The notes under the pieces are model-generated. The model made no database searches. It saw only the letters and a list, made by a program, of their open reading frames with translations, and was not told where the DNA came from. A DNA stretch of 64,000 bases, from positions 408,404 through 472,403 of the forward strand of contig NZ_JAKNTA010000002.1 in assembly GCF_022288725.1 (NCBI RefSeq). Reading direction: 5' to 3'. This document shows positions 10,581 through 19,858 of the stretch, piece after piece (within the stretch, counting starts at the first letter, position 1; the number at the start of each line of letters is the position of its first letter). The translations under genes and the position numbers were made by a program. The stretch comes from Kitasatospora sp. A2-31. GTDB lineage: Bacteria; Actinomycetota; Actinomycetes; Streptomycetales; Streptomycetaceae.

Positions 10581-10609
10581 CGGCCCGCGGACGAGCCGTG
10601 CGCGGGCCG
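10581..10609. terminator. Hairpin between convergent gltD-like and MDR genes
   Basis: CGGCCCGCG (10581-10589) pairs with CGCGGGCCG (10601-10609). It lies between two convergent genes and could serve both. The rest of the 193-bp gap is GGCCCGAC-type repetitive sequence without a gene. Confidence 0.45.
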
Positions 10610-10712
10610 TCGGCGGTGGCCGGGGCCCGCGTGCGCCCAGCCCCGGCCCGACCCGCTCCGGCCCGGCCCGACGCGGCCCGGCCCGACCTGACGCGGCCGA
10701 CGGTGCCCCTCC

Positions 10713-11723
10713 TCAGACCAGTTCGAGGACGAGCTTGCCGGTGTTCTCGCCGCGGAACAGCATCTGCAGCGTCCGCGGGAAGTCGTCCACCGTGCCGCGG
10801 ACCACGTGCTCCAGCACCTTGATCCGCCCGGCGGCGATCCAGTCGCCGATCTCCCGGGCCGCCTCGCGGTAGCGCGGCGCGTAGTCGAAGACCACGAAGC
10901 CCTCCATCCGGGCCCGGCGGACCAGCAGGTTCAGGTAGTTGGACGGCCCCTGCACGCCGGTCGCCGAGTTGTACTGGCTGATCGCGCCGCAGACCACGAC
11001 GCGGGCGTGCATGGCCAGGTTGGCCAGGGCCGCGTCCAGGACCGCCCCGCCCACGTTGTCGAAGTACACGTCGATGCCGTCCGGCGCGTGGGCGCGCAGG
11101 GCCTTGCGGACGTCCTCGCTCCGGTAGTCGATCGCGGCGTCGAAGCCGAGCTCCCCGGTCAGCAGCGCGCACTTGTCGGCGCCGCCGGCGATGCCGACGA
11201 CCTGGCAGCCCCTGGCCTTGGCGATCTGGCCGGCCATGGTGCCCACCGCGCCCGCGGCGCCGGAGACCACGACCGTCTCGCCCTCCTTGAGCGCGCCGAC
11301 GTCCAGCAGGCCGAAGTACGCCGTCATGCCCGGCATGCCGAGCGCGCCGAGGTAGGCCGAGGGCGCGGCCGCGGCCGGGTCGATCCGGAACGCGCCCCGG
11401 CCGTCGGAGACCACGTGCTCCTGGACGCCGAAGGTGCCGACGACCAGGTCGCCGATCCGGAAGTCGGGGTGGTTGGACTCGGTGACCTCGACGACCGACC
11501 CGGCGCGCATCACCTCGCCGATGCCCACCGGCGGCAGGTAGGAGCGGCGGTCGTCCAGCCAGCCGCGCATCGCGGGGTCCAGCGAGACGAAGCGGGTCCG
11601 CCCGGCGAACTGGCCCTCGCCGGGGGCCGCGGCCGCCTCGGTGACGTGCGCCCAGTCCTCGGCGGCGATCTCGCCCTGCGGACGGCGGGCGAGGCGGATC
11701 TGACGGTTCGTGGCGGACAGCAT
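10713..11723 (-). CDS. NADP-dependent MDR oxidoreductase (CurA/leukotriene B4 dehydrogenase-like)
   Basis: A 336-residue medium-chain reductase. The N-terminus NRQIRLARRPQGEI and the AMRGWLDDRRSY segment are typical of the zinc-free double-bond reductase branch. The nucleotide-binding motif is VVSGAAGAVGTMAGQIAKA, and YFDNVGG appears in the Rossmann domain. The ATG at 11723 has a GGAG box. Upstream is a perfect palindrome that looks like a TetR-type operator, so the gene is probably induced when a TetR-family repressor encoded elsewhere releases it. Confidence 0.9.
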   Translation of the reverse strand: MLSATNRQIRLARRPQGEIAAEDWAHVTEAAAAPGEGQFAGRTRFVSLDPAMRGWLDDRRSYLPPVGIGEVMRAGSVVEVTESNHPDFRIGDLVVGTFGVQEHVVSDGRGAFRIDPAAAAPSAYLGALGMPGMTAYFGLLDVGALKEGETVVVSGAAGAVGTMAGQIAKARGCQVVGIAGGADKCALLTGELGFDAAIDYRSEDVRKALRAHAPDGIDVYFDNVGGAVLDAALANLAMHARVVVCGAISQYNSATGVQGPSNYLNLLVRRARMEGFVVFDYAPRYREAAREIGDWIAAGRIKVLEHVVRGTVDDFPRTLQMLFRGENTGKLVLELV

Positions 11724-11787
11724 GGGGGGGCTCCCGGTGGGTGGGCTCGTGCTGCTGCGCGGGGTCCCGCGCGCGACGGAGGAGAGT

Positions 11788-11803
11788 CTAAGCAAGCGCT
11801 TAG
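11788..11803. promoter_or_regulatory. TetR-type operator palindrome
   Basis: CTAAGC-AAGC-GCTTAG is a 6-bp inverted repeat about 65 bp before the MDR reductase start, in the divergent region with the permease gene at 11956. The TAAGCGCTTG core matches operators commonly seen for TetR-family repressors in actinobacteria. Confidence 0.5.
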
Positions 11804-11955
11804 TCATCTGGCCAGGCCTGGACGGCGGACCGTCCGCCGCCGCCGACCGGGTCGGGCGGTACGTCGTTCGGGCGAGGCGCGGCGGCCCGCGGCGCGCGGG
11901 CCGGTTAGGTTCGGCCGCAAGGGGCGGGGGACCGACCGACGTGCACGGGAGAACC

Positions 11956-13269
11956 ATGACGACGAACCGGCCTCAGGGCGGCGTGCGGGCCCGGCAGGTG
12001 CTGGCCAATCCCAAGGTCTGGGTGGTCCCGACCGTCACCATCGGCCTGGTGGCCTTCCTGCTGACCCTGCTCTACATGGGCGGCATCCTCAACCCCACCG
12101 AAGAGCTGCACCGCCTCCCGATCGGCCTGGTCAACTCCGACCGGGGCGCCACCGTGGCCGGACAGCAGCAGAACCTCGGCGCCCAGGTCACCGCCGGCAT
12201 CGCCGGCGCACCGGACCCGAAGGAGCACGTCTCCTGGCGCCTGCTCGACCAGGCCGGGGCCGACGAACAGCTCGCCTCCGGCAAGCTGGCCGGCGCGCTG
12301 GTGGTGCCGCCCGACTTCAGCGCCGCGATCGTCTCCCTCGGAGAGCTGCCGCAGAAGGCGCCGCCGCGCCCGACCATGACCGTCCTGACCAACCCGGGCG
12401 TGGGCAGCCTGGAGTCCTCGCTGGCCTCCAACATCTCCCAGACGGCGGCCCACCGGGCCTCGCAGGAGCTCGGCAAGAAGCTCACCGCCCAGGCCCAGGC
12501 CATGGCCCAGGCCCAGCCCCCGGCCCAGGGCGGCACCCCGACCAACGCCGAACTGCTCCAGCTCGCCGACCCGGTGACCGTCGAGGTCAGGGTCGGCCAC
12601 CCGATCGGCCCGCGCAGCGGCGTCGGCCTCACCGCGTTCTACTACACCCTGCTGGTCGTGCTCAGCGGCTTCCTCGGGGCCAACGTCATCAGCAGCGGCG
12701 TCGACATCGCCCTCGGCTACCAGGCGAGCGAGCTGGGCCCGCTGCGCATGCAGCGGCCGCTGGTGCCGATCAGCCGCACCCGGGCGCTGATCGTCAACGA
12801 CGTGATGTCCTGCGGGCTCGCCGTGCTGACGTCGAGCCTGATCATGCTGGCGAGCGTGGTGATCCTGGACATGGACGCCTCGCACCTGCCGCTGCTCTGG
12901 ATCTTCTCGGTCTGCGCCACGATCGCGGTCGGGCTCGGGGCGCAGGCGCTGATCGCGGCGTTCGGCGCGATCGGGCAGCTGGTCGGCATGTTCGTCTTCA
13001 TCGCCCTCGCGCTGCCGTCCTCCGGGGCGACCATCCCGCTGCAGGCACTGCCGGACTTCTACCGGGGCCTGGCCGTCTTCGAACCGATGCGCCAGATCAC
13101 CGACGGCGTCCGCGCGATCCTGTACTTCGGGGCGCAGGCCGAGGCCGGGCTGACCCGGGCCTGGATCATGATCGCCGTCGGCACGGTCGCGGCGCTGCTC
13201 TTCGGCTTCGGGATGACCACCTACTACGACCGCCGGGGCCTGCACCGCTTCCACCCCGAGGCTGGCTGA
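11956..13269 (+). CDS. YhgE/Pip-like ABC-2-type membrane protein
   Basis: A 437-residue protein. One N-terminal helix (VWVVPTVTIGLVAFLLTLLY) is followed by a ~200-residue outside domain that starts with LPIGLVNSDRGATVAGQ, then five C-terminal helices. This is the topology of the YhgE/Pip and DUF3533 families, related to ABC-2 permeases; no ATPase gene is nearby. The Pip protein of other bacteria is a phage receptor, and other relatives are lipid or drug exporters. The start at 11956 follows GGGAGA. The gene is divergent from the MDR reductase and shares its operator region. Confidence 0.8.
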   Translation: MTTNRPQGGVRARQVLANPKVWVVPTVTIGLVAFLLTLLYMGGILNPTEELHRLPIGLVNSDRGATVAGQQQNLGAQVTAGIAGAPDPKEHVSWRLLDQAGADEQLASGKLAGALVVPPDFSAAIVSLGELPQKAPPRPTMTVLTNPGVGSLESSLASNISQTAAHRASQELGKKLTAQAQAMAQAQPPAQGGTPTNAELLQLADPVTVEVRVGHPIGPRSGVGLTAFYYTLLVVLSGFLGANVISSGVDIALGYQASELGPLRMQRPLVPISRTRALIVNDVMSCGLAVLTSSLIMLASVVILDMDASHLPLLWIFSVCATIAVGLGAQALIAAFGAIGQLVGMFVFIALALPSSGATIPLQALPDFYRGLAVFEPMRQITDGVRAILYFGAQAEAGLTRAWIMIAVGTVAALLFGFGMTTYYDRRGLHRFHPEAG

Positions 13270-13338
13270 TCCCGGTCGGCCGGCCGGTCGACCGCCTGCC
13301 CGTGCGGTGGCGGCGAGTGGCGTCGGACCGGCGGCCGG

Positions 13339-13989
13339 TCAGCGCGGCAGCCGGATCGGGCCCAGCTCCCGCACCGGCAGGTCGGGCCGGAGCACCGCCG
13401 GCGTCTCGAACAGGGAGCCGGAGCCGAGCCCCGGCACCGTCCTGACGAGGCGCCAGCCGCACGAGCGGTAGTAGCTGTGCAGTGCGGGGTTGTCCGTCCG
13501 CGCGTCCAACCGCAGCACGGCGGCGCCGTCGGCAGCCGCCCGGTGGCCCGCCCACAGGTGCAGGAGCCGCCCGATGCCCCGGCCCGCGTAGGCGCGGTCC
13601 ACGGTGCTGGCGCGCAGGTAGCGGGCCGGCACGGCACGCTCCTCGGCCGTCCACCGCCGCGTGCCGGCACGGGGCCAGAGCGAGCAGGTGGCGACCGGAG
13701 GGCCGTCCGGTTCCAGCAGGGCGAGCACCGTGGCGCCGGCCTCGATCATCCGGAGCCGGCGCCGCGTCCGGTCGGGACCGGACCACTGCAGGCTGCTGCT
13801 CCGGCCCGCCACCCAGGCCGCGGCCTCCTGCCGCCAGCGCGCCAACAGCTCCGCGTCCCCCGGCTCGGCGGCCCGCACGTACAGGACGGCTCGGACGGCG
13901 CCGGCGGGATCGGCGGGATCGGCGGCGCCGGCGGGATCGGCGGGGTCGGCGGGGTCGGCGGACGCATCGAGGACCGGCTGAGAGCTCAC
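13339..13989 (-). CDS. GNAT-family N-acetyltransferase
   Basis: A 216-residue protein (GTG start at 13989). The acetyl-CoA loop is seen as RAYAGRGIGRLLHLW and the following LDARTDNPALHSYYRSCGWRLV is the usual GNAT C-terminal region. The N-terminus has a low-complexity DPADPADPAGAADPADPAGA stretch encoded by a GGATCGGCGG-type short tandem repeat (13900-13965), and the catalytic domain starts after it at VLYVRAAEPGDAEL. A start inside or after the repeat is possible. Substrate unknown. It is convergent with the permease gene. Confidence 0.8.
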   Translation of the reverse strand: MSSQPVLDASADPADPADPAGAADPADPAGAVRAVLYVRAAEPGDAELLARWRQEAAAWVAGRSSSLQWSGPDRTRRRLRMIEAGATVLALLEPDGPPVATCSLWPRAGTRRWTAEERAVPARYLRASTVDRAYAGRGIGRLLHLWAGHRAAADGAAVLRLDARTDNPALHSYYRSCGWRLVRTVPGLGSGSLFETPAVLRPDLPVRELGPIRLPR

Positions 13990-14138
13990 CCCCCGCCAAC
14001 GAACACCGACCCCGAAGGGTTGCGCCCGGCGGGCGGACACACGGGTGACACGCCCTGTCGAGCGGGCGGGATGGGGAAACGCGTGAATCGCGTCGGCTGC
14101 GGGTGCCGAGATCGAGCTGGCTGAGCCGCGCGCATCGC

Positions 14139-14756
14139 TCATAGAAGTCTCCGCGCCTGCGCAAGGGCGATGGCAGCAATAGTAAAGCCGTCCGTAATCC
14201 GTCCCGTGAGCATGTAATCGCGAGCTTCTTCGGGGGTGAGCCAGGCTGCGCTTCGGATCCCTTCGGCGGCTTGGACGCTGATGCTCTGCATCCGAGGGAT
14301 CTCGGCAAGGTAGAGTTCTACACTCTGGGACATGAGCCCGCTGTCCGGGTGGACCACGCCCAAGGGCTTGTACTCGTCTGCGGCTGCACTCAATTCCTCT
14401 CTCAGTTCCTTGGCGGCATTCTGGGCCCCGGTCAAGCCAGCCGTTCCGAAGCCGCGAGGAGCTTCCAGGCTCCAACTTCGAAGTGCGTGCCGGTAGATCT
14501 CCAGCAGGAGGATATCGCCGTTATTGCAGGGGAGAACGACCGAGGGTGGCGAGGTTGCCGAGTGGAGGATGCGGACATAGCCGGTGACTCGTCCGTCCGG
14601 GAAGCGCACGGGGTCGCGTACGACCCTGATGTAGTCGTCTGAATACATCAAGCCCACCGGGCCTAGGTCATCGATGATCTCGATGGCGGCGTCAGTGTTG
14701 TCGAACAACCGGGGCTGGTCCTCGCGCAGGCGACGGTAAGTGGCGTGGTCTTCCAA
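14139..14756 (-). CDS. Nudix-fold protein with degenerate Nudix box
   Basis: A 205-residue protein. The TTG start at 14756 is chosen because AAGGA stands 6 nt upstream and the frame further up would overlap the preceding gene. The core resembles ADP-ribose/nucleotide-sugar pyrophosphatases: NNGDILLLEIYRHALRSWSLEAPRGFG, then KELREELS where a canonical box has REUxEExG. The two metal-binding glutamates are kept, but the first Glu, Arg and Gly of the box are changed, so activity may be reduced or altered. It lies 70 bp after the CHAT protease gene on the same strand, with the same lower G+C content, and is probably cotranscribed with it. Confidence 0.8.
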   Translation of the reverse strand: MEDHATYRRLREDQPRLFDNTDAAIEIIDDLGPVGLMYSDDYIRVVRDPVRFPDGRVTGYVRILHSATSPPSVVLPCNNGDILLLEIYRHALRSWSLEAPRGFGTAGLTGAQNAAKELREELSAAADEYKPLGVVHPDSGLMSQSVELYLAEIPRMQSISVQAAEGIRSAAWLTPEEARDYMLTGRITDGFTIAAIALAQARRLL

Positions 14757-14826
14757 TTTCGTTCCTTCATTGCTTGGGGGAGACTGGTGAAGTGCTGGCA
14801 GCGCGCCGAAGGGGGGACGGCGTGAG

Positions 14827-17529
14827 TCACAGGTACAGGGCGATGGGGAGGGATTCCTGCCATTCCCCAAATGCTTCGGCGTCCTCGACGGATCCCCGGT
14901 AGCGAAGGTAGAGCGCCTCGACCGCATCGAACACTTTGGCCCCTGCGGAGCGAGCCGTGATGCGGCTCGTGCGGAGCAGGTAGCCGACGGTGTCCGCTAT
15001 GGCGTCGTCGCAGACACTCCACAGCGGTACGCCTATGACACCTGAGCCAGACGCGATGAGCGACCTCATGAAACCCAGTACGTCGCCCCCGCCGGACTGC
15101 ATTCCCTGACCGGCCAGGCAAGCACCGAGAATCGAAAGTTTGTTGCGTGGGAGTCTGAGGCGCAGCGCGATGTCGTATTGCGTGAGGTAGTCGCCGCTTG
15201 CCAGCTTCAAGGCAGGGCCCAGCTCCTGCAGAGCGGAGCTGAAGTACCCGTGGCCGGCGTAGACGAAGAATTCCGGCTTGCATGCGACCAGAGCCTTGAT
15301 ACCCGACCAGTCTGCCGGGTACGACTGGAACGGTCCGGTAAGGCCGGTGGGTGGGGTGCCGGCGATGTGCAGGTAGGGGGCTGGCCAGTCCGCGCTCGCC
15401 ACTTCGTTGCCTGTGACGATCCCATCGGTTACGAGAAGGGCGGCGAGGTCGTCGTCGGCAGCCACAGGCTGCCGCTTGAGCAGGTGGCGGCCCTGGCCGA
15501 CGAAGGCGGTGACGCTGACCGAATGCGACAGCGGGAGCATCGCACCCAGCGGGAACGCGCCGCTGCGGGGTAGGGCCATATGTAATGGCAGCGCGAAGAT
15601 CTCGTCGGTAGGGACGAGTATCAAGTGGCTGGGTGTGCCGCCTCGGGTGATGAGCCCCCACACCGGCTGCAGCAGCTGTGTCCACATGTCGTGGCAGTCC
15701 TGCCTGGAAGGCGGCCCCTCTATGGCCGCCTCGCAGATTCCCTGAGCCAAGTCGCGCAAGTCCGCGCGACTCATGTCGGAGATCATGTCAAGTGAACCGT
15801 CGCGACTGATGAGGGCACCTAGGCCTGCTGATCTGTGTCCGGAGGACCCGTACGTGAAGTAACGGACCACGCAGGTGCCCGGATTGTTTCCCGTGTACAT
15901 CATCAGCCGGTGAGCGATCTCAGCGTCATGCGGTGCGAACTCCAGCGGATACCGCAGGAACTGCTCCTCGAATTCCTGTGAACGGGCTTCGAGGATGTCC
16001 CTGGGGATTGGCTCCTTCTCCTGGGTGGGAGCGCGAAGTGGTGATCGGCGCCGACGGCCGCGCGTGCCGCTCACAGGTGTGCATGTATCCGCGCCTCCCC
16101 CAGGGTCAAGTGCTGGCGGAGGGGAGGAGGAGACGGGCGGTGAGGAGATGGAGCTCTGCTGGGGTGGACCGAGCAGTGGCAGCGAAGCGTTGGACATCAG
16201 ATCGAGCAGCTCTCGGGCGGTGGACTCTTCGACGAGTGAGAACACCTCCTCGATGCGCTGCCGCGAAGGGCTTTCGTTCATAGCCCGTGCGATGTGCCGG
16301 AGGTAGACCGGGCGGACCTGCGCCGCGTAGGCGCGCTTGTAGGCGGGAATGACCACAACCCGGCGTACCGAGCGTGCCATCTCGAGTTCGCGCTCTACGA
16401 CGTCGCCCGGTTGTTCCTCGGCGCTCAGACTGCTTGCCACGGTGAGGTAATGGCGCACGGTGTAGGCGTGGAAGTCGACGTCCATGCCCGTTTCGCGGCC
16501 GCTTCCGGTTCCGGGCATGTTACTGCCCAGTTCGTCCAATAGCTGGCGCAACTCCTCGACGCCTTCGCGGCCGCCCTTGTGCAGTGCAAGGTTCTGTCGA
16601 GCGATGAGTCTTCCGCGCGCCCACGGTTGGGCTGCCGCCGCCGTGAAGAGGTCCACGGCTTGGTCCGGGTCCGCTAGCGCCAGGCTGATCAGGGACTGGG
16701 CAGTCCGGTAGGCGTCTCCCAGGGCCTGGGAGATTCCTAGCGATTGGCGGGACACCAGCTGGGACTCGTCTTCGTACCCGCTCGCGCGCAACGCGGTTGC
16801 CAGGTTGTGCAGAACGTTGGAGTAGCCGCGAAGGAACTCTCGCGTCCGGGTGGCGTCTCCAGGTGACACCCGTTCCAGGTCGATCCCTTGTGTGACGGCC
16901 TCGCGGTGCGTCTGTGCGCGCAACTCCTCCATTTCGTCCAGGAGCTCGGCTTGCTCGTCGAGGGAGGGGCGGGTCGCCGATTTCTGCCCGATCTCCTCGA
17001 AGCGGGCTCGCGTGAAGTTGCTGCGCAGATCAGGCAGGATCCACCAGAGCCCTGAGTCCTCGGCCACGTTGACGGCTGTCTCGAAGGCGACGCGAGCGCG
17101 CGTGTAGCTGCCGGTTCGGTAGCGGATTCTCCCGGTACCGTCGTGCCACCTGGCGGTCACATAGGACGGCAGGACGGCCCCGTGCCCGGCGCCCTGCTGA
17201 GCGATGCGTGAATGCAGCCACTGTGCTTGCGTCCGGGATTCCTCGATGAGGCGCAGGCCACGCAGCAGGTCATACTCCACGTCGGCCTTGACCAGGTCGC
17301 ACCAGAAGGCACCGGTGCGTCGCGCTACGGCGGTGGTGCCACTCGCACCCGCGCCGTCGTATGCACCGCTCAGGCGTAGGACTCCGATGGCTTGGGACTG
17401 GTCCATGGGAATGTCGAAGTCGGTGTCGAAGGAGAGGATCAGATCCTCCACGTCCACCGAACGTACGAAGTCGCTGATGCGTGACTTGAGATCTCCGTCG
17501 TTTCGTTCGTCACGCTCGTCGCGGGTCAT
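14827..17529 (-). CDS. CHAT-domain (caspase-like) protease with helical repeat region
   Basis: A 900-residue protein. Residues ~50-480 are helical with TPR-like pairs (YSNVLHNLATALRASGYED, ARGRLIARQNLALH). A Pro/Ser/Arg-rich linker follows near 490-530. Residues ~560-900 are a CHAT domain: HLILVPTDEIFALPLHMAL, the catalytic His760 in FVYAGHGYF and the catalytic Cys804 in LSILGACLAGQG. CHAT domains are clan CD peptidases related to caspases and separase; bacterial ones act in programmed death and antiviral defence. The ATG at 17529 has AGGAGG close by. Leu649 is a TTA codon (15583-15585), so translation probably depends on the bldA tRNA. G+C content is visibly lower than in flanking genes, suggesting transfer. 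The substrate is unknown; the Nudix protein downstream is a candidate partner. Confidence 0.85.
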   Translation of the reverse strand: MTRDERDERNDGDLKSRISDFVRSVDVEDLILSFDTDFDIPMDQSQAIGVLRLSGAYDGAGASGTTAVARRTGAFWCDLVKADVEYDLLRGLRLIEESRTQAQWLHSRIAQQGAGHGAVLPSYVTARWHDGTGRIRYRTGSYTRARVAFETAVNVAEDSGLWWILPDLRSNFTRARFEEIGQKSATRPSLDEQAELLDEMEELRAQTHREAVTQGIDLERVSPGDATRTREFLRGYSNVLHNLATALRASGYEDESQLVSRQSLGISQALGDAYRTAQSLISLALADPDQAVDLFTAAAAQPWARGRLIARQNLALHKGGREGVEELRQLLDELGSNMPGTGSGRETGMDVDFHAYTVRHYLTVASSLSAEEQPGDVVERELEMARSVRRVVVIPAYKRAYAAQVRPVYLRHIARAMNESPSRQRIEEVFSLVEESTARELLDLMSNASLPLLGPPQQSSISSPPVSSSPPPALDPGGGADTCTPVSGTRGRRRRSPLRAPTQEKEPIPRDILEARSQEFEEQFLRYPLEFAPHDAEIAHRLMMYTGNNPGTCVVRYFTYGSSGHRSAGLGALISRDGSLDMISDMSRADLRDLAQGICEAAIEGPPSRQDCHDMWTQLLQPVWGLITRGGTPSHLILVPTDEIFALPLHMALPRSGAFPLGAMLPLSHSVSVTAFVGQGRHLLKRQPVAADDDLAALLVTDGIVTGNEVASADWPAPYLHIAGTPPTGLTGPFQSYPADWSGIKALVACKPEFFVYAGHGYFSSALQELGPALKLASGDYLTQYDIALRLRLPRNKLSILGACLAGQGMQSGGGDVLGFMRSLIASGSGVIGVPLWSVCDDAIADTVGYLLRTSRITARSAGAKVFDAVEALYLRYRGSVEDAEAFGEWQESLPIALYL

Positions 17530-17680
17530 GGTCCTCCTTCCGCGCAGGGCATGCAACGCCAAGATCAGCGTCGATTTGGAAGGCCGTCGTGCGCAAAGCC
17601 ACCGCGGGGTTCCTCGGATTGGTGAAGACGCGTCAAGCTAAACTCCGTCGCCGCCCATGTCGGAGATGGTTCCGCCACCT

Positions 17681-17709
17681 TCTATGAGGGCGGCGGTCCC
17701 CATGGTCAA
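17681..17709 (-). promoter_or_regulatory. Candidate promoter of the CHAT/Nudix operon
   Basis: On the minus strand TTGACC (17704-17709) and CATAGA (17681-17686) are separated by exactly 17 bp. The leader to the ATG at 17529 would be about 145 nt. The rest of the 495-bp gap up to 18024 holds no gene that I can support. Confidence 0.4.
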
Positions 17710-18024
17710 CCGCTTCGAGTGGCAGCAGCCCGGCGCGCTTTCGCGCGACAGGAACCGATGACTGTTCGCTCTGTGGGCACTCCTTACAAGCCCCTCTGTC
17801 GACCATACTCAAGCGCTGGTCGGCGTGCGCGGGATGGCGTAGTGGCTGCGCGACTCGACTATGGGGGAGCGATGATCATTTCGGCGACCGACGTCACCGA
17901 ACAGTGAGTGACTGCTTCCCGGAAAGCCACCCTGATCCGCCGTGCACCGCCAGTGCTCGCCCTGCCGGGCGGGGGGAGTGCCCGGGACGGGAATGCGGGT
18001 CGGACCGGCGTGGTTGGCGGCGAC

Positions 18025-19032
18025 GTGACCACGACCGCGCCTTCGCTCCGACTCTCCGTGCTGGACCGGTCCCGGACCAGGCGGGGCCAGGAGCCCGCGC
18101 AGGCGCTGCGGGACACGGTGGCGTTCGCGCGGGAGGTGGAGCGGCTCGGTTACCACCGGTTCTGGGTGTCGGAGCACCACGGAGTGCCCGGGGTGGCGGG
18201 CTCGGCGCCCACCGTGCTCGCCGCGGCGGTGGCGGCGGCGACCACGCGGATCCGGGTCGGCACCGGCGGGGTGATGCTTCCCAACCACCAGCCGCTGGTC
18301 GTCGCCGAGCAGTTCGGCGTACTGGCCGCGCTCTTCCCGGACCGGATCGACATGGGCCTCGGACGCTCCGTGGCGTTCACCGACGGCGTGCGCCGCGCGC
18401 TCGGCCGGGAGAAGGACGCCGCCGACCGCTTCCCGGAGCAACTGACCGAGCTGATCGGCTACTTCGACGGCGCCGGGCGCACCAGTCGGGACGTCCACGC
18501 CCGGCCCGCGGAGGGCCTGCACGTTCCGGCGTTCGTGCTGGCCACCGGCGCCGGCGCGGACGTCGCCGCCGACGCCGGCCTGCCGCTGGTGATCGCGGCC
18601 GCGCGGGGCGAGGAGCGGATGCTGGCCGCCGTCGACCGCTATCGCCAGCGGTTCCGCCCCTCGGCACAGGCCGCGGAGCCGTACGTGGTGGTCTCGGGCA
18701 CCGTGGCGGTCGCCGCGACCACCGAGCAGGCCGAGCGGTTGCTCGTCCCCGAGGCCTGGTCGAGCGCCCACGCCCGCACCCGCGGCGAGTTCCCGCCGCT
18801 CGCCCCTGCCGAGGAGATCCTGGAGCGGGCGATGACGCCGCGCGAGCGCGCCGCCTACCAGGAGGCCCTGCGCGGGCACATCGCCGGCACGCCGGCCCGG
18901 GCCGCGGCCGAGCTCGCCGCGCTGGTCGAGCGGACGCGGGCCGACGAGTACCTGGTGACCACCAGCACCTACGACCGCGCGGCGCTGCTGGACTCCTACC
19001 GGCTCCTGGCGGAGGCGGTCGGCCTGGCGTGA
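18025..19032 (+). CDS. LLM-class flavin-dependent oxidoreductase (MsnO8-like)
   Basis: A 335-residue bacterial-luciferase-like monooxygenase. Typical landmarks are LRLSVLDRSRTRRGQ at the start, RFWVSEHHG, RIRVGTGGVMLPNHQPLVVAEQFG and LFPDRIDMGLGRS. These enzymes use FMNH2 or F420 from a separate reductase. The GTG at 18025 begins directly before the conserved N-terminus; upstream in-frame sequence to 17908 looks non-family. Substrate unknown. It is followed by a cupin gene on the same strand. Confidence 0.85.
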   Translation: MTTTAPSLRLSVLDRSRTRRGQEPAQALRDTVAFAREVERLGYHRFWVSEHHGVPGVAGSAPTVLAAAVAAATTRIRVGTGGVMLPNHQPLVVAEQFGVLAALFPDRIDMGLGRSVAFTDGVRRALGREKDAADRFPEQLTELIGYFDGAGRTSRDVHARPAEGLHVPAFVLATGAGADVAADAGLPLVIAAARGEERMLAAVDRYRQRFRPSAQAAEPYVVVSGTVAVAATTEQAERLLVPEAWSSAHARTRGEFPPLAPAEEILERAMTPRERAAYQEALRGHIAGTPARAAAELAALVERTRADEYLVTTSTYDRAALLDSYRLLAEAVGLA

Positions 19033-19255
19033 GGGGAGCGCGGGCAGGCGCCCCCGGCGTGGCGGCCGCGTTCGCGGATCCGCCGTCCCGGAGGCACCGT
19101 TGACCCCACGGGCCCTGCAGGACACGATCTGCGGTGAGGACCGCGTCGCGCACCGGCCGACGGCCGCCGGCGTCCCCGCCCGCAGGAGTACCGCCTTCCA
19201 GGAACACCGCCTCCGGGGTCGCCGCCCCGGAGCCAGCCGACCAGGACGGACCCGC

Positions 19256-19669
19256 ATGGCCGACCAGCCCTTCGACACCGCCCGCTCCGCCGACGCCGCC
19301 ACGGTGACCGCGCCCGACGGCGCGATCGTCCACCCGTTGCTGGTCCTGGACGGCGCGGGGAGCATGGCCGTCTTCGAACTGGCCCCGGGGGAGGTTACCC
19401 GCGCGGTCTCCCACGCCACCGTCCAGGAGCTGTGGCACGTCACCGGCGGCCGCGGCCTGCTCTGGCGTCGCCAGGCCGAGCGGGAGGAGACCGTGCGGCT
19501 GCACCCCGGCACGGTGGTGTCGGTGCCGTTGGGCACGGTGTTCCAGTTCCGGGCCGACGCGGACGCCGCCGAGGCGCTGCGGATCGTCGCGGTGACCATG
19601 CCGCCGTGGCCGGGCGACCCCGAGGAGGCGCGCCCGGAGGACGGACCCTGGCCCCCGACCGTCGCCTGA
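19256..19669 (+). CDS. Small cupin-domain protein
   Basis: A 137-residue single cupin. The beta-barrel motifs are AVSHATVQELWHVTGGRGLLW and LHPGTVVSVPLGTVFQFR. Only part of the usual metal-ligand set is visible (His in SHATVQE and WHVTG), so metal binding is uncertain. ATG 19256 follows AGGACGGA; the long in-frame extension upstream to 19100 is not cupin-like. It may be cotranscribed with the LLM oxidoreductase 223 bp upstream. Confidence 0.75.
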   Translation: MADQPFDTARSADAATVTAPDGAIVHPLLVLDGAGSMAVFELAPGEVTRAVSHATVQELWHVTGGRGLLWRRQAEREETVRLHPGTVVSVPLGTVFQFRADADAAEALRIVAVTMPPWPGDPEEARPEDGPWPPTVA

Positions 19670-19675
19670 CCAGAC

Positions 19676-19698
19676 GGCCTCGCCGGGCCCCCGAGGCC
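19676..19698 (+). terminator. Hairpin after the cupin gene
   Basis: GGCCTCG (19676-19682) pairs with CGAGGCC (19692-19698) over a 9-nt loop, seven bases after the stop codon. Confidence 0.45.
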
Positions 19699-19858
19699 CC
19701 GGCCGCACGGCCCGGCTCCCCTGCGAACGCGACGGATCGACCGCTCGACCGCCGCGACTCCGACCGCGCCGGCGGAAGGTGACACCGGGACAGTCGGTAT
19801 GCGACGCTGCATCCGCGCGCGTGATCGAGCGTTGCCGGTGGGACCGGGGGGATTCCGC

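Noticed and set aside
17719..17907. Small plus-strand frame in the CHAT/LLM intergenic region
   Set aside because: No Shine-Dalgarno and it overlaps the CHAT promoter candidate; no recognisable sequence.
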